Part shown: one piece after another, positions 39,975-52,262 of the stretch
How positions within the stretch are numbered: the stretch's first letter is position 1
Layout: each line of letters starts with the position of its first letter
Assembly: GCA_030272585.1 (NCBI GenBank)
Contig: BSYQ01000004.1
Coordinates: forward strand, 1,612,001 to 1,676,000
Length of the DNA: 64,000 nt
DNA from: Bryopsis sp. KO-2023
Lineage: Eukaryota > Chlorophyta > Ulvophyceae > Bryopsidales > Bryopsidaceae
Direction of reading: 5' to 3'
The notes under the pieces: generated by a model
What the model was told of the DNA's origin: nothing
What the model saw: the letters and a program-made list of their open reading frames with translations, nothing else
The model's database searches: none
Made by a program: the position numbers and the translations under genes

Positions 39975-42900
39975 ATGCATACGTCCTTGATATGGGCGCT
40001 CTTGTGCGTGTCAATCCACAGAGTTGCGTGCCGTGATCTGTTAGGTGGGTAGGATACAGTTGAATTTGACGTTTTTCTTGCACGCCTCGAAATACTCGAA
40101 CTGGATCTAAGACGTCAAATCTGCTTTGATTTGCAGGACACTCGCCAGGGGGCGATCGACAGGTGTGGAAATTCTGCTTTTGCACCCAACCCCATCACCT
40201 CCACTTTATACATTCTCATATACAATGTATATTTTTTTTTTTTCATTTTTATATAATTTAAATCTTGCAAAGTGTACTGGATTACAGATCATAATGCCGT
40301 TCTTCAGTGTGATCTCCTCAAGTTCTGGACGTATCCGTTTCTAACTTTGCATGCGCCAGAGTTCGAGGAACATGGCCCAAATGTTTCAAATGTCACCAGA
40401 TCTAGTTACTTCAGGAAAAAAAAGGGAAAAATAAAAAATAATAATCTCGATGCACCATCACTCACTCCTCCTCTTGGTTTCTGACTTGAGGGAAGGTTCA
40501 CCTTTTGTTGTTCTGTATTAGAATCAGGGTGGTGGAGTTTCAATCGCTCCTTCACTTCGAAAGCTGCTACAGGAGATGCAGCCGCTTATTGCTGTGGGTA
40601 CAAGTGAAATTAAACGATTCATTTCAACCATACAGTGTTTTTGGGAAAGGTCCGCACAACTGTGGGGTATTTGAGAATAGGTTGTTAAGACGACAGAGAG
40701 AGAGAGAGTGTATGTGTTTGTCTGTGAGTTTTTTGAGAATACTCGTCCCCTTTTCTCACAATGGCTGATTGTGAAGAACAATAACACTACCAAGCAGTGT
40801 TGATTGGGAACAATGATGTAAGACTGCACATCGGCAGGGGGGCCAAGATGCCCCTGTAGGGCGGTTTCCTTACGCTTGCTCAATGAGAGAGGCAGGTACC
40901 CGAACTCATCGTTGTGGAGGCACACTGATTGCCTCTGAGTGGGTCTTGACAGCAGCCCATTGTTTGACTGGGGAAGACTCCCTGGGGTCGACTTTTTTGG
41001 TGTTTGTGGGTGCACATGGAAGAGATGATGAATCATCCGCAGAGGTACTCCATTTGTTTGTGTGTCCACAATTAAATATGGGGAAAACAGGACTGTAGAT
41101 TCTTTTATTGTGAAAGGAGTTGATACTTTTGGTTAGAATCCCACAGAAAGCAGCAAAAGTGCCTGCATGAACATTTATCTGAGATGTTGACAGTATTTGT
41201 AGGTCATCTGGTCGGTGGAGGTTATAATTCATGAGAGCTACACAGGAACTATCCAAGATGGATTTGATATTGCCCTTGTGCGCCTCAAAGAGCCCTCCAA
41301 CAAAAAGCCAGTAATGCTACCCCAAAGTGAGGACACCCTTGGAGCAGGTCAGCTTCTAGCCACTGCAGGGTTTGGCAGGACCAGCAAACGAGGTCGCTTG
41401 CCTAAAGTTCTTCAATTTGCGGACCAACTGGAGTACGTCAGCAATGAAAATTGCAAGCTTGCATTGTCTAATCTCAAAGAAAATATGATTTGTGCACACT
41501 CTGCCAAACAAGGAGCATGCGAGGGTGAGCAGTTGGAGTTAGAAAATAGCCAAAAACAATAATGTACCAGCCATTACAGAGACATGTGTCCTATAATTTC
41601 TGCTTCAATAAGTTTTGGCTGTGAGTTTGATAGATTGTTTTGAATTGATCCAGGCGATTCTGGAGGTCCTTTGCTGATATGTGACAGCAAGGGGGGTGGC
41701 AGCATCACTGAAGGGAATCCAGACTTCGATCTGCTGGTCGGCATTGTATCTTTCGGCCCAACCACTTGCGATTCGTTGACACCTGATGTGTACACCAGAG
41801 TCGGTAGCTTTCGGCAATGGATCGATGAAAAAATGTGGAATTCTCCATCTGAAACCACCACACCCTCTTCTTCTCCTCCATTCTCCTTCAACTTTTCATC
41901 CTTCGACTTTTCACTTCCCCAAGCCACCACTTCTTCGGTAAGCATGGCTGTTCCGATTTGTTTGACACTCATTTCCTGCAAGAAATAGGCACGACGCGGA
42001 TTTTCTTTTCTAGAGCGATGGGTTTTTTTGGTTAAATTATCTGGATTCTTTGATGCCTGTCACTTTTCTTCTTTTGTGACAAAAGGGTGAAAAATGACAC
42101 CTGAAAAATGGCGCGAGGAAAAGTTAACCAAAGCCTTTCTCATTTTCTGCTCACCCACACTTGTTAATCGGAGTGCATGTTATGTCTGCAATTGGCTTAC
42201 TACTTATTTTTTTTTCTCCCTTTTTTCTGTGCATTTCTTTTTCCAATCTGACGAAAGGATTATGAAAAACTGAATCGAGACCTCTACGATGCTGCCAGTG
42301 TTGGGGACTCCGAAAAAGTGAAGGTAGCTTTTTCAACATTTGCTCTCGTGTATTCATATAGAAAAAATAACCTTTGTTCATCAAAACAATATGGTAGAAC
42401 AACCTGGGGTGGTGTTGATCTGTAGGAGCTACTTTCAAAAGGCGCTGATTTGTCATCCACACATGAAATATCAAAATCTACTCCATTGCATGCTGCCACT
42501 CGTTTTGGTCATTTGGAAATTGTTAAGATACTAATTGAAGCAGGTGAGTGGCTGTATTTTTGAATCTTGGCCAGTCCAAGTTCATTTTACAGGTTCTTTG
42601 GGCATTATTATTTTCTGACTATGGCCCATGTGACAAAACAACCCTTCACATCATTCAGTCTCTTTTGCCCTCATCGGCATCTCGATCGGATTAGCACGAT
42701 ACTAATAATTGTTAAGAGTTTTTTTTTCTTTTTCACGGAAGCACTGTTTTCGTAAACAGACCACAGATATGTTAGTTCCAATTTGCCCAGTTTTATTTTT
42801 TTTTGGCCGTTTTCCATGATTTTCATCTTTTTTTTTGGGGGGGGAGGCGTTGTTCTGGAGCCAGTTCCATCTGTTGTAAATTGCCCATGTTCGTTTCTTT

Positions 42901-43766
42901 TTTAATCCTTGAAGTTTTCTGAAATCGCTGTGAGGTGTGCATTGCTGCTGCAGGGGCCAACATTGGCGCACGAGCTGCTGTTGGATCATCCACATTACAT
43001 ATTGCTGCTAGCAATGGTCAGTTGACTATTGCCAAGTTCTTGGTTGAAGCAGGTAATTTCAGACAGCAAATCTCCATTGGTTACATTTGAACTTCTGGAT
43101 GTGTCCGCTCCCCCAGCCCAGCTTCCTTCGCCAAAAAAGAATTGTGAATTGTTCGAAGAAGCTTTTGACACCAGATACCATGTGTTGTTTTTTTCAAGTG
43201 CGTTCCTTTTTTTTGGTCAAAATTCAGCATCAGGTTTCATCTGGAAGATTTCACTGATTGGATTTTTCTGTTTGCATGCAATTTCAGCACAACTTATATA
43301 TACATGAATAGAAGAAAGCTCCCAAAAGCAATTCTCAGGGATTGTATGGCCCTGCAGCAAAAAAGCATACTAAGCATCCTTTGATCAATCTGAGATTGAG
43401 GTATCGTGGTGCGGTCTACAGGTGCCGACGTGAATGCTCGCGGTGGATTAAAGTCAACACCATTGCACATTGCTGCCTCTGTTGGAAACCCAGAGTTCAT
43501 TCAATTCCTTTTGGAAAATGGAGCTGAAATAGATGCCAAAGATTATGATGGGAGAACCCCTATTTTTGGCGCAGAATTTAGGGAAGGGGGAAGCCATTGA
43601 AGTTCTTAAAGGGGCTGGGGCTGATCTCAGTATCAGAGACAATAATGGGAAAACGATCGAAGATGAAATTTGCCAGTGTATGTTCTTTTGGGATGGTCTT
43701 ACCGTTTGCAGGGAAGGATGCGGTGAGGGTGAGATAGAGCGACTCAAAAAACTTTTGAACGATTAA
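39975..43766 (+). CDS. Secreted S1 serine protease fused to ankyrin repeats (gene 2; one-base frameshift in last exon)
   Basis: Ten exons in phase: 39975-40044, 40137-40162, 40522-40593, 40838-41044, 41203-41524, 41654-41937, 42258-42323, 42426-42543, 42954-43052, 43422-43766. It starts with a signal peptide ([21 protein letters not shown]). The propeptide shares [11 protein letters not shown] with gene 1. The catalytic residues are present: LTAAHC (His97), DIALV (Asp147) and GDSGGP (Ser235). The residue at the base of the S1 pocket is Gly. A Thr/Ser/Pro linker leads into ankyrin repeats, one per exon, each joined in phase 1. In the last exon a one-base loss in the G-run 43586-43590 shifts frame. 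Restoring one G gives a repeat of exactly 33 residues and the Cys-rich end (EICQC...CREGC). This could be a real mutation or a sequencing error. Confidence 0.78.
43586..43590 (+). other. Frameshift point in the last ankyrin exon of gene 2
   Basis: Before this G5 run the frame reads [15 protein letters not shown]; after it the ankyrin frame continues one base out as [15 protein letters not shown] six-G run would join them. Confidence 0.7.
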
Positions 43767-44885
43767 GGTGACAAGTGTGTGTGTGTGATTTCTTTTCATT
43801 TTGGTGTTTTGAGAGGGGGGAGGGGTAGCAGTGCCATTTTTGTCTCTTCTTACATTGTATATAATGACACCTTTTGCTGACTGGGTGGGTGAGATTGAGT
43901 CAGTAGATTCCCATGGGCTCTGACGGAGGTTTTAGAGTTCTTATTCCATAAATCAGAAGAGAATGCCTTCACCAAATGAAACGAAGCTATAGTCTATGGA
44001 CTACCTCCAGTGGGTGCTGATGATGCGGATGTTGGTGCAACTGAGGGAAGCATTGGTGGATTAGGATGTTGAACAGGAGCGGTTAAGCCGAGGAAACAAA
44101 ATCTGTTGCTTCGAGTTTTCAGGATAGGCACCATCAAGAGACACACAGACTCCCTACAGAGTACTACTCTAGTAGAGAGTTTGGGTAGTTCATAGGCAAC
44201 ATGTAATCATTGATCATTGATTGATTGATTGGGTAGTTCATAGTGGAGTGATGCCACTTGGCAGAATAGGCACTACAATGATGATGATGGTCAGTTGACG
44301 GAATGAGATATTCCCTATGCTGGCCAAAGCACCACTGCACTGCTCCAAAAAATTATGGTGGTCTTCATCAGAAGATGTGAAATTTCTTTCACTGTCCAGA
44401 GGTCAAGTCGTATTCATTGCAACGCGATGACTGCACAACAGACCAGACAGTAGATAATTATGAGCGGAAAAAGCCATTCAGACGCTTTTGCGCACACCGT
44501 GAGTCCCTCTGGTGCAAACTAGGCCACACAATACCATTGTCTGGGCACAAAAGATCTTTTTTGGTCAAGACCAACAAAATTTGGTGGGATCAAAAGCACC
44601 TCGGATATGGAGTGTCACTGGTTACAGGGTGTACAGTTCAGGTGGGCAGTCCTTTCGAGATCTGCTGCCAGGGTTTTGAGTGACGACCAGTGGGCAGATC
44701 TACCGCTCTCCACCATTCTGTTTCAATTCAGGACCTTCCATGTGCGACAGAAGGGGCACGCGCTCAAACCACACACTTGTACACGCCGAACTGCACGGGG
44801 CACTAGTGGCGGCTCGACCTCCCTCAATATTTGCGATCAGAGCGCTCTCCTCACAAGATCGAAGGCCGCGTGGAACCAGCTTCCT
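43767..44885. other. Intergenic DNA; right part is the duplicated promoter region
   Basis: 43767-44580 shows no gene, only TG and GATT microsatellites. 44590-44885 repeats 39661-39974, the 5' flank of gene 2. Confidence 0.6.
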
Positions 44886-47800
44886 ATGCTTACGTCCTTG
44901 CTATGCACTCTTGTGCGTGTCGATCCACAGAGTTGCGTGCCGTGATGCGTTAGGTGGGTCGGATGCAGTTGAATTTGGCGTTTTTCTTGCACACCCCGAA
45001 ATACTCGAACTGGATCTAAGACGTCAAGTCTGCTTTGATTTGCAGAACACTCGCCTGGGGGCAATCGACAGGTGTGGAAATTCTGCTTTTGCACGTGTGT
45101 CCCGAGCATCTTTCACTTGAATATTTTGGTGATGCGAAGTGCAGCAGATTAAAAAAGGGACAGGCATTCTTCAGAATGACTCGGTTTCTGACTTGAGAGG
45201 GAAAATTCACCTATTTGTTGTTCTATATGACAATCAGGGTGATGGGGTTTCAATTGCTCCTTCGCTCCTCCGGAAGCTGCTACAACCTGCACGGCCGCTC
45301 ATTGCTATGGGTACGAGGAAAATCAGACGTTTTCATTCAGTGTTTTCGGCCTTCCATCACACAGCTTTTAGGGACATGTTGAGACTCCAGAGAACTCTTT
45401 TCTTTTGTTGTGTCTTGAGAAAAACTTTGCCCTGATCTTCATAATGCCAGTGCACATTTGAAAAAACAATGGTGTAAGGCTGCACATCTGCAAACACAGG
45501 AGAGACTGCTTTGTGCTTACGGATTTCTTGCTGCTTCCAATTTGTGTCTTACGTAGGCTCCAAAAGGGGGGGGGGGCTACTATTTTCAGTTACTGAAAAT
45601 GACAATATTCTCATTTCTTTCTCAGCTGCACTTCCTGATTCGCGCACCTTGTGTGTCTGCAATTGGCTTATCGACCTTTTTTTGTTGGTGTGCCATTTTT
45701 CTCCCAAACAGGGGATTTGTCGCAAGGATTGTGACAAACTGAATAAAGATCTTTACCATGCCGCAGGTTTTGGGGACTCCGAGAAAGCCAAGGTAGATTT
45801 TTCAACATCTGATTCTATTTTGAAGCATGGCAGAAAAGCCTGCCTTATGAAAAAAATATGGATCGCCAACCAGGTGTGCTTGTCGATTTGCAGAAGCTGA
45901 TTTTAAAAGGGGTCAATGTATCATCCATGCATGGAGTTCTCAATCATATTCCAGTGCATGATCCTGCTTTCATTGGTCGTGTTGAAACTTTTGAAGTGCT
46001 GATGGAAGCAGGTGATTTTATGCATTGATTGAAGCTGTTTGTAGAACAAGTCTGGGTGTTCTGAAGCCAGCTCTAGGTCTCGCACATTGCCTCTAGAATT
46101 CTTAAGAAATTAGTCCCTGGAAGTGCTGTGAGATATGCTTTCAATTCTGGAGGCAAAAACCACGTAATCGTTTTTTGGGAAAAAAAAACCTGGCTGTGCC
46201 TAACTTTGAATTCTTTTCCAAATCAAAGTCTGAATTTCAGTGTATTCTATGCTTGTTTTTCTTCGATAGAAAAACGACAGATGCCCTTGACCCCCACACT
46301 CCAACCATGTTCACTTCACGTATTTCATTTCAATTATTTTTCATTTCTCTTTTTTTGGGGGGGCGTGGTTCTATGATTTCAACAACTTCAACAATTGCTG
46401 CTGCAGGGCCCAACATTAATGCGCGAGATGCTGGAGGCCTGACTCCATTGTTTTTGGCTGCAGCGTTGGGTCTCTTGGAGGGTGTGAAGCTTTTGCTTGA
46501 AAAAGGTGAATTGTGTCAGAAAAAAATTCATTGTTCTCTCTCAAAGGGAAACAAGCATTTGCTGCAACAGCTGATAACGACTTCAACACACGCACACGCG
46601 CACCAAAATAACAACAAAAGATATTGTCTATATGGAAAGAAAGGACTCAGCAGGTGCCCAACTCCACCCCAACCACATTGAATTTCATTTTGACTTCTCC
46701 GCCACCATCGGTGCTTTTCGGTGATTTGCTGAAGAAAACCCACCAACTTCAATGATTAATACTGATACAGGGGCCAACATCGATACACAGGGTGACAGGG
46801 GCTCAACTGCAGTGTATCAAGAGGTGTGTGTGTGTGTGTCTTGTGAAATTATACAGCTAGAATATTGGATTTTTATAGTGGTAATTGATCCAATCCAACT
46901 CCCATAATGATAACCAACTTGGTTGAACCCAACGTAGTCAGCTTCAATGCCCCTAACCATCTCACAGCTCACTGTTCCCAACTCACTCAATTTTCACCAT
47001 GGTTACGGTTGTGAGAGTTGATACAGTTGAGTCAACCCGGTGTTTGTATAATAAAAAACCAAAATATTACCTGCGTAGAAGCGCGGGCATATATGAGATG
47101 GGACCAAAAAACTCTGGAGACTATTTTGGAGATCCTGTTTTTCCCGCTGGAACCTGATTAAGGGGCTCGTTATTTGATGTGTTTAACAGCCATCTTTGCT
47201 TGTTTCTGGGAAATTTGCAGGGATTTCCGGTGAACCTGTTTTTTTATTGGAATTGTGGCCATCCAGTTCTTGTTTAGCCTGGATAAGGGGCTGAACTTTG
47301 ATGGGATTTGTTGAAACTTTGATGGGCACCACTTTAAATGAGGATAGTGTCCTCATTGTCCTCATTCTGATTTTGAGGACAGATTCTGCGGCTTATTTGA
47401 GGATCGGGTGAGGACAGTCGGTAAAAACAGCACAAAAAACAAAGAAAACCAACCAAACAAATGTGACCCGCACACTATCACAGGAGCGCGAAAGGGAAGG
47501 GCCCTCTCAAAATGCCCCACATCCTGGACGTAACGCTCGCTATAACTTAAAACCGCATCGCGAAACACCCAGTAGCCCAAAAGCGCCCCTGCACATAACA
47601 AGATGAGAAGAGCTCCAGGCAAAATCGTACAAGCAATGCGATAAAAGCTGGAGACGTCGCCTTGAGACAAGCAACTGTACTTCGTTGCACTCAGTGCAAT
47701 GCACTCCCAAGGTGGTCGCGATTTTCCTTGACAATCTTATATATACACTCCGTCAGTCGACAGAGTATCCACCAAAATCCCAGCCTCAAAACAGATAACA

Positions 47801-48977
47801 AACAGCCAACTAAACCAGCATCCAACATCAACGTCGTTTTGGTGTTCCCTGACGTTCGGAGTTGGAGTTACAAATATATAAGCTCAACTGGGGAAAAAAA
47901 AATTCATCGTATTTAATTTCATTTTTGCATAAAGTGAAAGCAATTGTTATCTTGTCGTGAATTTTGATGTTTGTTTGTTTGTTTGTCGTGAATTTTTTCC
48001 TTACTTTTTTCTTACATTTCTACTTAAGTATGTATATATATATATATTCATGCGGGGATTTATTCCTCTGGCAGTTTTCGACCTTTTCACGGGTTTTCAT
48101 GCGGGTATCTATTTTTCGCCATCTGTTGGGTTTGCTACGCGATTCGGATCCGTGATCTTTATATCTCTTCCTGGGCCTGCCCATGCAATGGTACTCACGG
48201 TTTTTCTGGATGCTCGAACCAGTTTCTTTTTTAGTTTATCCTCGGGGTAGAGAGCTAAACATGGACTTTGTGTTGCTACGGTGGTTTATTTTCTGAGTCA
48301 GCCTATAACACATTTTCGTGAACGGGCTGCACTCGGCCGTTTGGCCTTGTGTAAACTACTTTTTTGATGATTCATTGTGAACCCTTGCTCATTTTTTTTT
48401 TGTTTTCAACAGAATGGCAATCAGTGGCCCTGAAGCAAGGGCATAAGGATTTTTAATGTCAATTAACAAAAATTATTGTTAATTTCTTTTATTTTGCTGA
48501 AAACCACCTCCAAATCTTTAGGGCATGGAAAAATTATGGGGAAATTATAATGTAATGTGTCTTTAAACACTGTTGATTTTCTCTCTTTTTGATATTTCAG
48601 GGACAAGTGTGGATTTGAAAACAGGCAGTGGATTCACCCCTTTGATGACTGCAGCGCAAGAAGGGAAATTTGAAGTGGCAGGGTTTCTTCTCGAATCAGG
48701 TGCCATATGGAAATCCAGAGCCACCCTTCGAATTTCAATGCCAATTTTATAGTATCAGAAGTCTTCTGGAATGTTTTGTGTAAGAACGCTGTAATGGAAC
48801 TCAGATACAGGTATTGTGATTCGATCTACAGGTGCTAATGTGAATGTTGGCACTAAGTTTGGCTCAACACCGTTGCATTTGTGTGCCTATGGTGGAAAGC
48901 CAGAGTTAGTTCAGTTTCTTTTGGACAATGGGGCTGAAATAAATGCTCGAGACGTGAAACAAATTTTGAAAGGTTGA
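44886..48977 (+). pseudogene. Decayed third copy of the protease-ankyrin gene, protease exons deleted
   Basis: Exon remnants match gene 2 in order. The signal exon at 44886 has lost two bases and runs into a stop. The second exon at 45046 encodes HSPGGNRQ-like sequence. The propeptide exon, about 45238-45309, has its GTGGGT donor changed to ATGGGT. Protease exons 4-6 are missing: only about 400 bp separate propeptide and first ankyrin exon, against 1.66 kb in gene 2. Ankyrin exons remain at 45712-45792, 45894-46011, 46407-46505, 46771-46821 (half a repeat, running into a TG microsatellite), 48601-48699 and 48832-48977. They keep GT-AG ends and phase 1 joins. The Cys-rich tail is absent. A shorter ankyrin-only protein could still be made, but no start codon for it is evident. 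Confidence 0.75.
46822..48600. other. Long intron or intergenic stretch inside the decayed copy, no gene seen
   Basis: A (GT) microsatellite, then T-rich DNA with TA-repeats near 48035. A minus-strand open frame at 47362-47670 is hydrophobic but lacks an ATG start. Nothing else is supported. Confidence 0.5.
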
Positions 48978-49589
48978 TGATACAAAAATGTGTGAAATTT
49001 ATTTCCATTTTGGTGTTTTGAGGGGGGTGGGGTGGTGGTGGTGTTATCGTTTTTTCTTACATTGTAGATTACATTTTTCGCTGAGTGGGTGGGTGAGATT
49101 GGGTGCAGAGACTAATTGGGGATTTCCCTGGGCATCGAAGGAGGTTTTTGAACACTACACAAATCTCGGAACAGAAACGCCTTTGCCATGTGGGGATGGG
49201 GATGTTGGTACAACTGAAGGAGAGCATTGATGGAGCGGGCTGTTGACCTATTGGATAGTGAACAGTTGGGAATTTTCATGTATTAATTCAGGAAACAGGG
49301 AAGTGAGACAGATCAGCTAACGATTTCCCCAGGAATGTGTCAAAAGGCAGAAAGTCTCATCGGCTTGATCTATCCTGTGGGGCTAAAGACTCGTGTGGAC
49401 TCATATCTTCTCGCAGCCACCTCCTAAAAACATCCTGACTGTGTTTGGGAAGCCAGTGGTGGTACACAGTTCCTCTGGGTTGATGTTGGGCGAATCCACC
49501 CAGTGGATTCTCTGACTGATCGATTTGCATGTCTCACATTCGTTTTGGGAATCTTCGTTGTGGTGCCAAAATTGGGCTTCGTTTCTGGG

Positions 49590-51965
49590 ATGAGCGAAGG
49601 GGTTTGCATCGACGGTCTGAACAGGAACGTTCGGAATGGTGATCATCGGCTTTCTGCGCTGCGTTCAAGAACCACTTGCTCCGCGGGCGCGTCGTTTCGT
49701 CGACGGGACACAAGGGCGAGCGCGCGGCGAGGAAAGGCCGCTCCCCTGAGCGTCGATGCAGAGAATGTTTTCGCGACTTCCACCGCCACTCCTCCAGAGG
49801 CGCCGTGGGTGCCGCCATCTCCTGTCGCGATCAACAAGTCCCTCGTTTCGGCGCGCAGCGCTGACGCCGTGCTGGAAGTCGTGTCGATGAGTTCCAAGTA
49901 CATGAACAACGTCAACCTAGCCACGGCGTTCCACAGAATAGGAAAGCTGGGGACTTTGCAACGCCACGACTCCCAGCGAATTCGCGACGACCCGAGTTTG
50001 CAGGTTTTGGTGGGATTGATTATGAAACGCATGGACTCTTTTCGAGCGAGAGCGATTGGGAGTATGGCCTGGGCACACGCCGAGTTCCAACACGGAGGTC
50101 CGCACTTTATGGAAAGGCTGTTGGAGCGGTTTGTCTGGGTTTTCGAAAGAAGTCCCGAGAGTTTCGGAGACAAGGAACTCGGCGGTGTGTTGTGTGCGTG
50201 CGGGAAGCTGGAGGTGGGCTCTGACACCATCGAAAAAATTTCCCCAGTTCTTTTGAGAAAAATCGACGAGGTCAGGGAGAGGTGCACCGTTCACGTGATT
50301 TGGACCTGCGCTCAGCTCCGCCATTCGGACGAGGAATTGTTGAGAAAGTGTGAGAATGCCCTGAGAAAAAGAGTGGGAGGGTTGACTTTGCAAGGGCAAG
50401 GCAATACGGTGTGGGCTCTGGCAAAGTTAGGAAGATTCGACGATGGGTTGTTCAAAGAATTGGCCAACTGTTGCAAGCCTCGGATGGGGAGAGCCAATGT
50501 GATCGATGTGGCCAATTTTGCATGGGGTTTTGGAAAGTACTTTGATCATTTGGCGGAGGGACACATCATGGGGAAGCACATACTGGAGGGTGACCTTTAC
50601 TCAGACATGGAAAAGTTGTATTTCGGGCTGATCGCTGACAAGGGGTACGACGATTTCGTCCGGGTGCTGTGCAATCGGGCAGGTGAAATTCTGCGGCAGC
50701 GCAGGTACTCCAATATCACTTTCATTTCTGCCATGATGTGGTTTCTGGGGGTGGTCAGAGTGAAAGACATTAACCTGCTTGAAAAGCTCTGCTCCAGCAC
50801 AATGCGGCATTCCCAGCACTTGCAGCCTCAATCGTTAGCTACAGTTTTGTGGTGTCTGGCTAAGCAAAGACACCGGGACGTCGATTTGTTGGACTGCTTA
50901 GCTGGCAGGGGTTTAGCTATGCTCGGAGAGGGGGGCAATGAAGAAATGAATGGTCAAACGATTTCGATGTGCCTGTACTCTTACGCCTCTCTGAGTCACG
51001 TGGAGTCCGAGGTCAGCCAGAGGTTCATCCAGGCCCTCCAAGAAGCGGCAATCGGTGTGCTGGGGACATGCAGCACTCAAGGTATTGCCAATATCGCATG
51101 GGCTGTCGTGACGATCGGGAATCTCCCCGAAGAGCTGTTGAAAGAGATCACGATGGAAGTGACCAGGCGAACCATGGATTCGACGCTGGGGGTGTTCACG
51201 GACGTGGAGATGACGATGCTCCACCAGGTGCAGTTGTTGCTACGACTGGAGGCCCCACACATCGTGATGGATTCCTCCAATTCTCAGCCGGCCAACGAGC
51301 TGTTTCGCATGTTGTACGAAGTGGGCAGGACTCGAACCCATGCCGAAAAGAAATGGGAAGAAGAGGTGGTGGTCCCGACTCCGAAAGTGTCCCTTTTCCA
51401 CATTGAAGTGCTTGAAGCTTTGCGAGGGCTGGGTGTGGAGTGTGAGGTGGAGTTTATCGATGGTTACTCCATCGATATTGCGATGGTCGAGGCAAGAATT
51501 GCCATCGAAGTGGACGGTCCCTCGCACTTCACGAGCAACAGCTTGAAACCTTTAGGAGGCACCTTGCTGAAAAGAAGAGTGCTGAAAGGCCGGGGGTGGG
51601 AAGTATTCCCGGTGCCGTTTTTCGAGTGGGAAAAATATCATTCCGTCGAGGAGCGAATGGCTTACGTGCAACAGAAGCTTTTCCAGCTCGGTGTGACTTT
51701 ACCTATCGAGCGGAAATTGGGACCATCGAAAGAAAATCTGCCTGGTGGTGGGGATATCAGTGATGGAAGTGAGGTGGAGGCTGAATCGAGGGAAATTAAA
51801 AGCAGTCAGACTGGAGGCAGCAGTCAGACTGGCGACTTGGAGAATCGAAGCTCAAGAATCGACATGATGAAATACAAGAGGGGGGCTGCCACGAAACACG
51901 ACTTGCTTCTCAGGAAAGCTAAGAGAAATATCAGATCAAAAAGGGGGAAGCAGAATGATTCTTGA
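49590..51965 (+). CDS. RAP-domain protein, probably organelle RNA-binding
   Basis: A single-exon frame of 791 aa from the ATG at 49590. The frame is open upstream to 49503 without an ATG, so an upstream coding exon is possible. Residues about 20-55 are rich in Arg, Ser, Thr and Ala with few acids, like an organellar transit peptide. Residues about 100-560 consist of repeated alpha-helical units with recurring W-A and A-K-L words (IGSMAWAHAEF, GNTVWALAKLG, IANIAWAV), as in FASTK/OPR-type RNA-binding arrays. The RAP domain lies about 610-690, with IAIEVDGPSHF and LKRRVLKGRGWEVFPVPF. The C-terminus is Ser/Lys-rich. Proteins of this type act in chloroplast or mitochondrial RNA processing. Which organelle cannot be told. 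Confidence 0.85.
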   Translation: MSEGVCIDGLNRNVRNGDHRLSALRSRTTCSAGASFRRRDTRASARRGKAAPLSVDAENVFATSTATPPEAPWVPPSPVAINKSLVSARSADAVLEVVSMSSKYMNNVNLATAFHRIGKLGTLQRHDSQRIRDDPSLQVLVGLIMKRMDSFRARAIGSMAWAHAEFQHGGPHFMERLLERFVWVFERSPESFGDKELGGVLCACGKLEVGSDTIEKISPVLLRKIDEVRERCTVHVIWTCAQLRHSDEELLRKCENALRKRVGGLTLQGQGNTVWALAKLGRFDDGLFKELANCCKPRMGRANVIDVANFAWGFGKYFDHLAEGHIMGKHILEGDLYSDMEKLYFGLIADKGYDDFVRVLCNRAGEILRQRRYSNITFISAMMWFLGVVRVKDINLLEKLCSSTMRHSQHLQPQSLATVLWCLAKQRHRDVDLLDCLAGRGLAMLGEGGNEEMNGQTISMCLYSYASLSHVESEVSQRFIQALQEAAIGVLGTCSTQGIANIAWAVVTIGNLPEELLKEITMEVTRRTMDSTLGVFTDVEMTMLHQVQLLLRLEAPHIVMDSSNSQPANELFRMLYEVGRTRTHAEKKWEEEVVVPTPKVSLFHIEVLEALRGLGVECEVEFIDGYSIDIAMVEARIAIEVDGPSHFTSNSLKPLGGTLLKRRVLKGRGWEVFPVPFFEWEKYHSVEERMAYVQQKLFQLGVTLPIERKLGPSKENLPGGGDISDGSEVEAESREIKSSQTGGSSQTGDLENRSSRIDMMKYKRGAATKHDLLLRKAKRNIRSKRGKQNDS

Positions 51966-52262
51966 AAGGTGCCTGTCTTGGGCTCTGTTAGGTATGCGGG
52001 TTGGGGGGGGGGGGGGGGGTTCGACGGACCTCAGAACAAAATGAATTCAGATTTTGCCAATGGCTTGGTTTTCCCTTTTTCTTTTTTCTTTTGGTTATCC
52101 ACCCCATTTCCTGGGGTGTTTTCATTGGTTCAGTTTCGTGCTGCACGTCCTTTGAGGGTGTGTGTGGCATTCTCTTTGTAAATATATCAATTTTCGTTTG
52201 TCAAAGAGGTGAAATGAGCAATTCCCAAAACGAGTTACATGAGGGACGAGATATAACGCACC

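Noticed and set aside
39661..40185. Possible dispersed mobile element, because 39661-40185 recurs at about 44590-45105
   Set aside because: The repeated block contains exons 1 and 2 of gene 2 and its promoter and continues collinearly through the propeptide exon, so it is explained by gene duplication.
47362..47670. Hydrophobic minus-strand frame resembling a small membrane protein
   Set aside because: No ATG start, no splice context, no recognised family, and it lies in a decayed region.
49503..49589. Signal peptide plus transit peptide (complex-plastid targeting) on the RAP protein
   Set aside because: The hydrophobic stretch is in frame but begins at GTG, with no ATG; without an upstream exon it is not translated, so no claim about plastid type is made.
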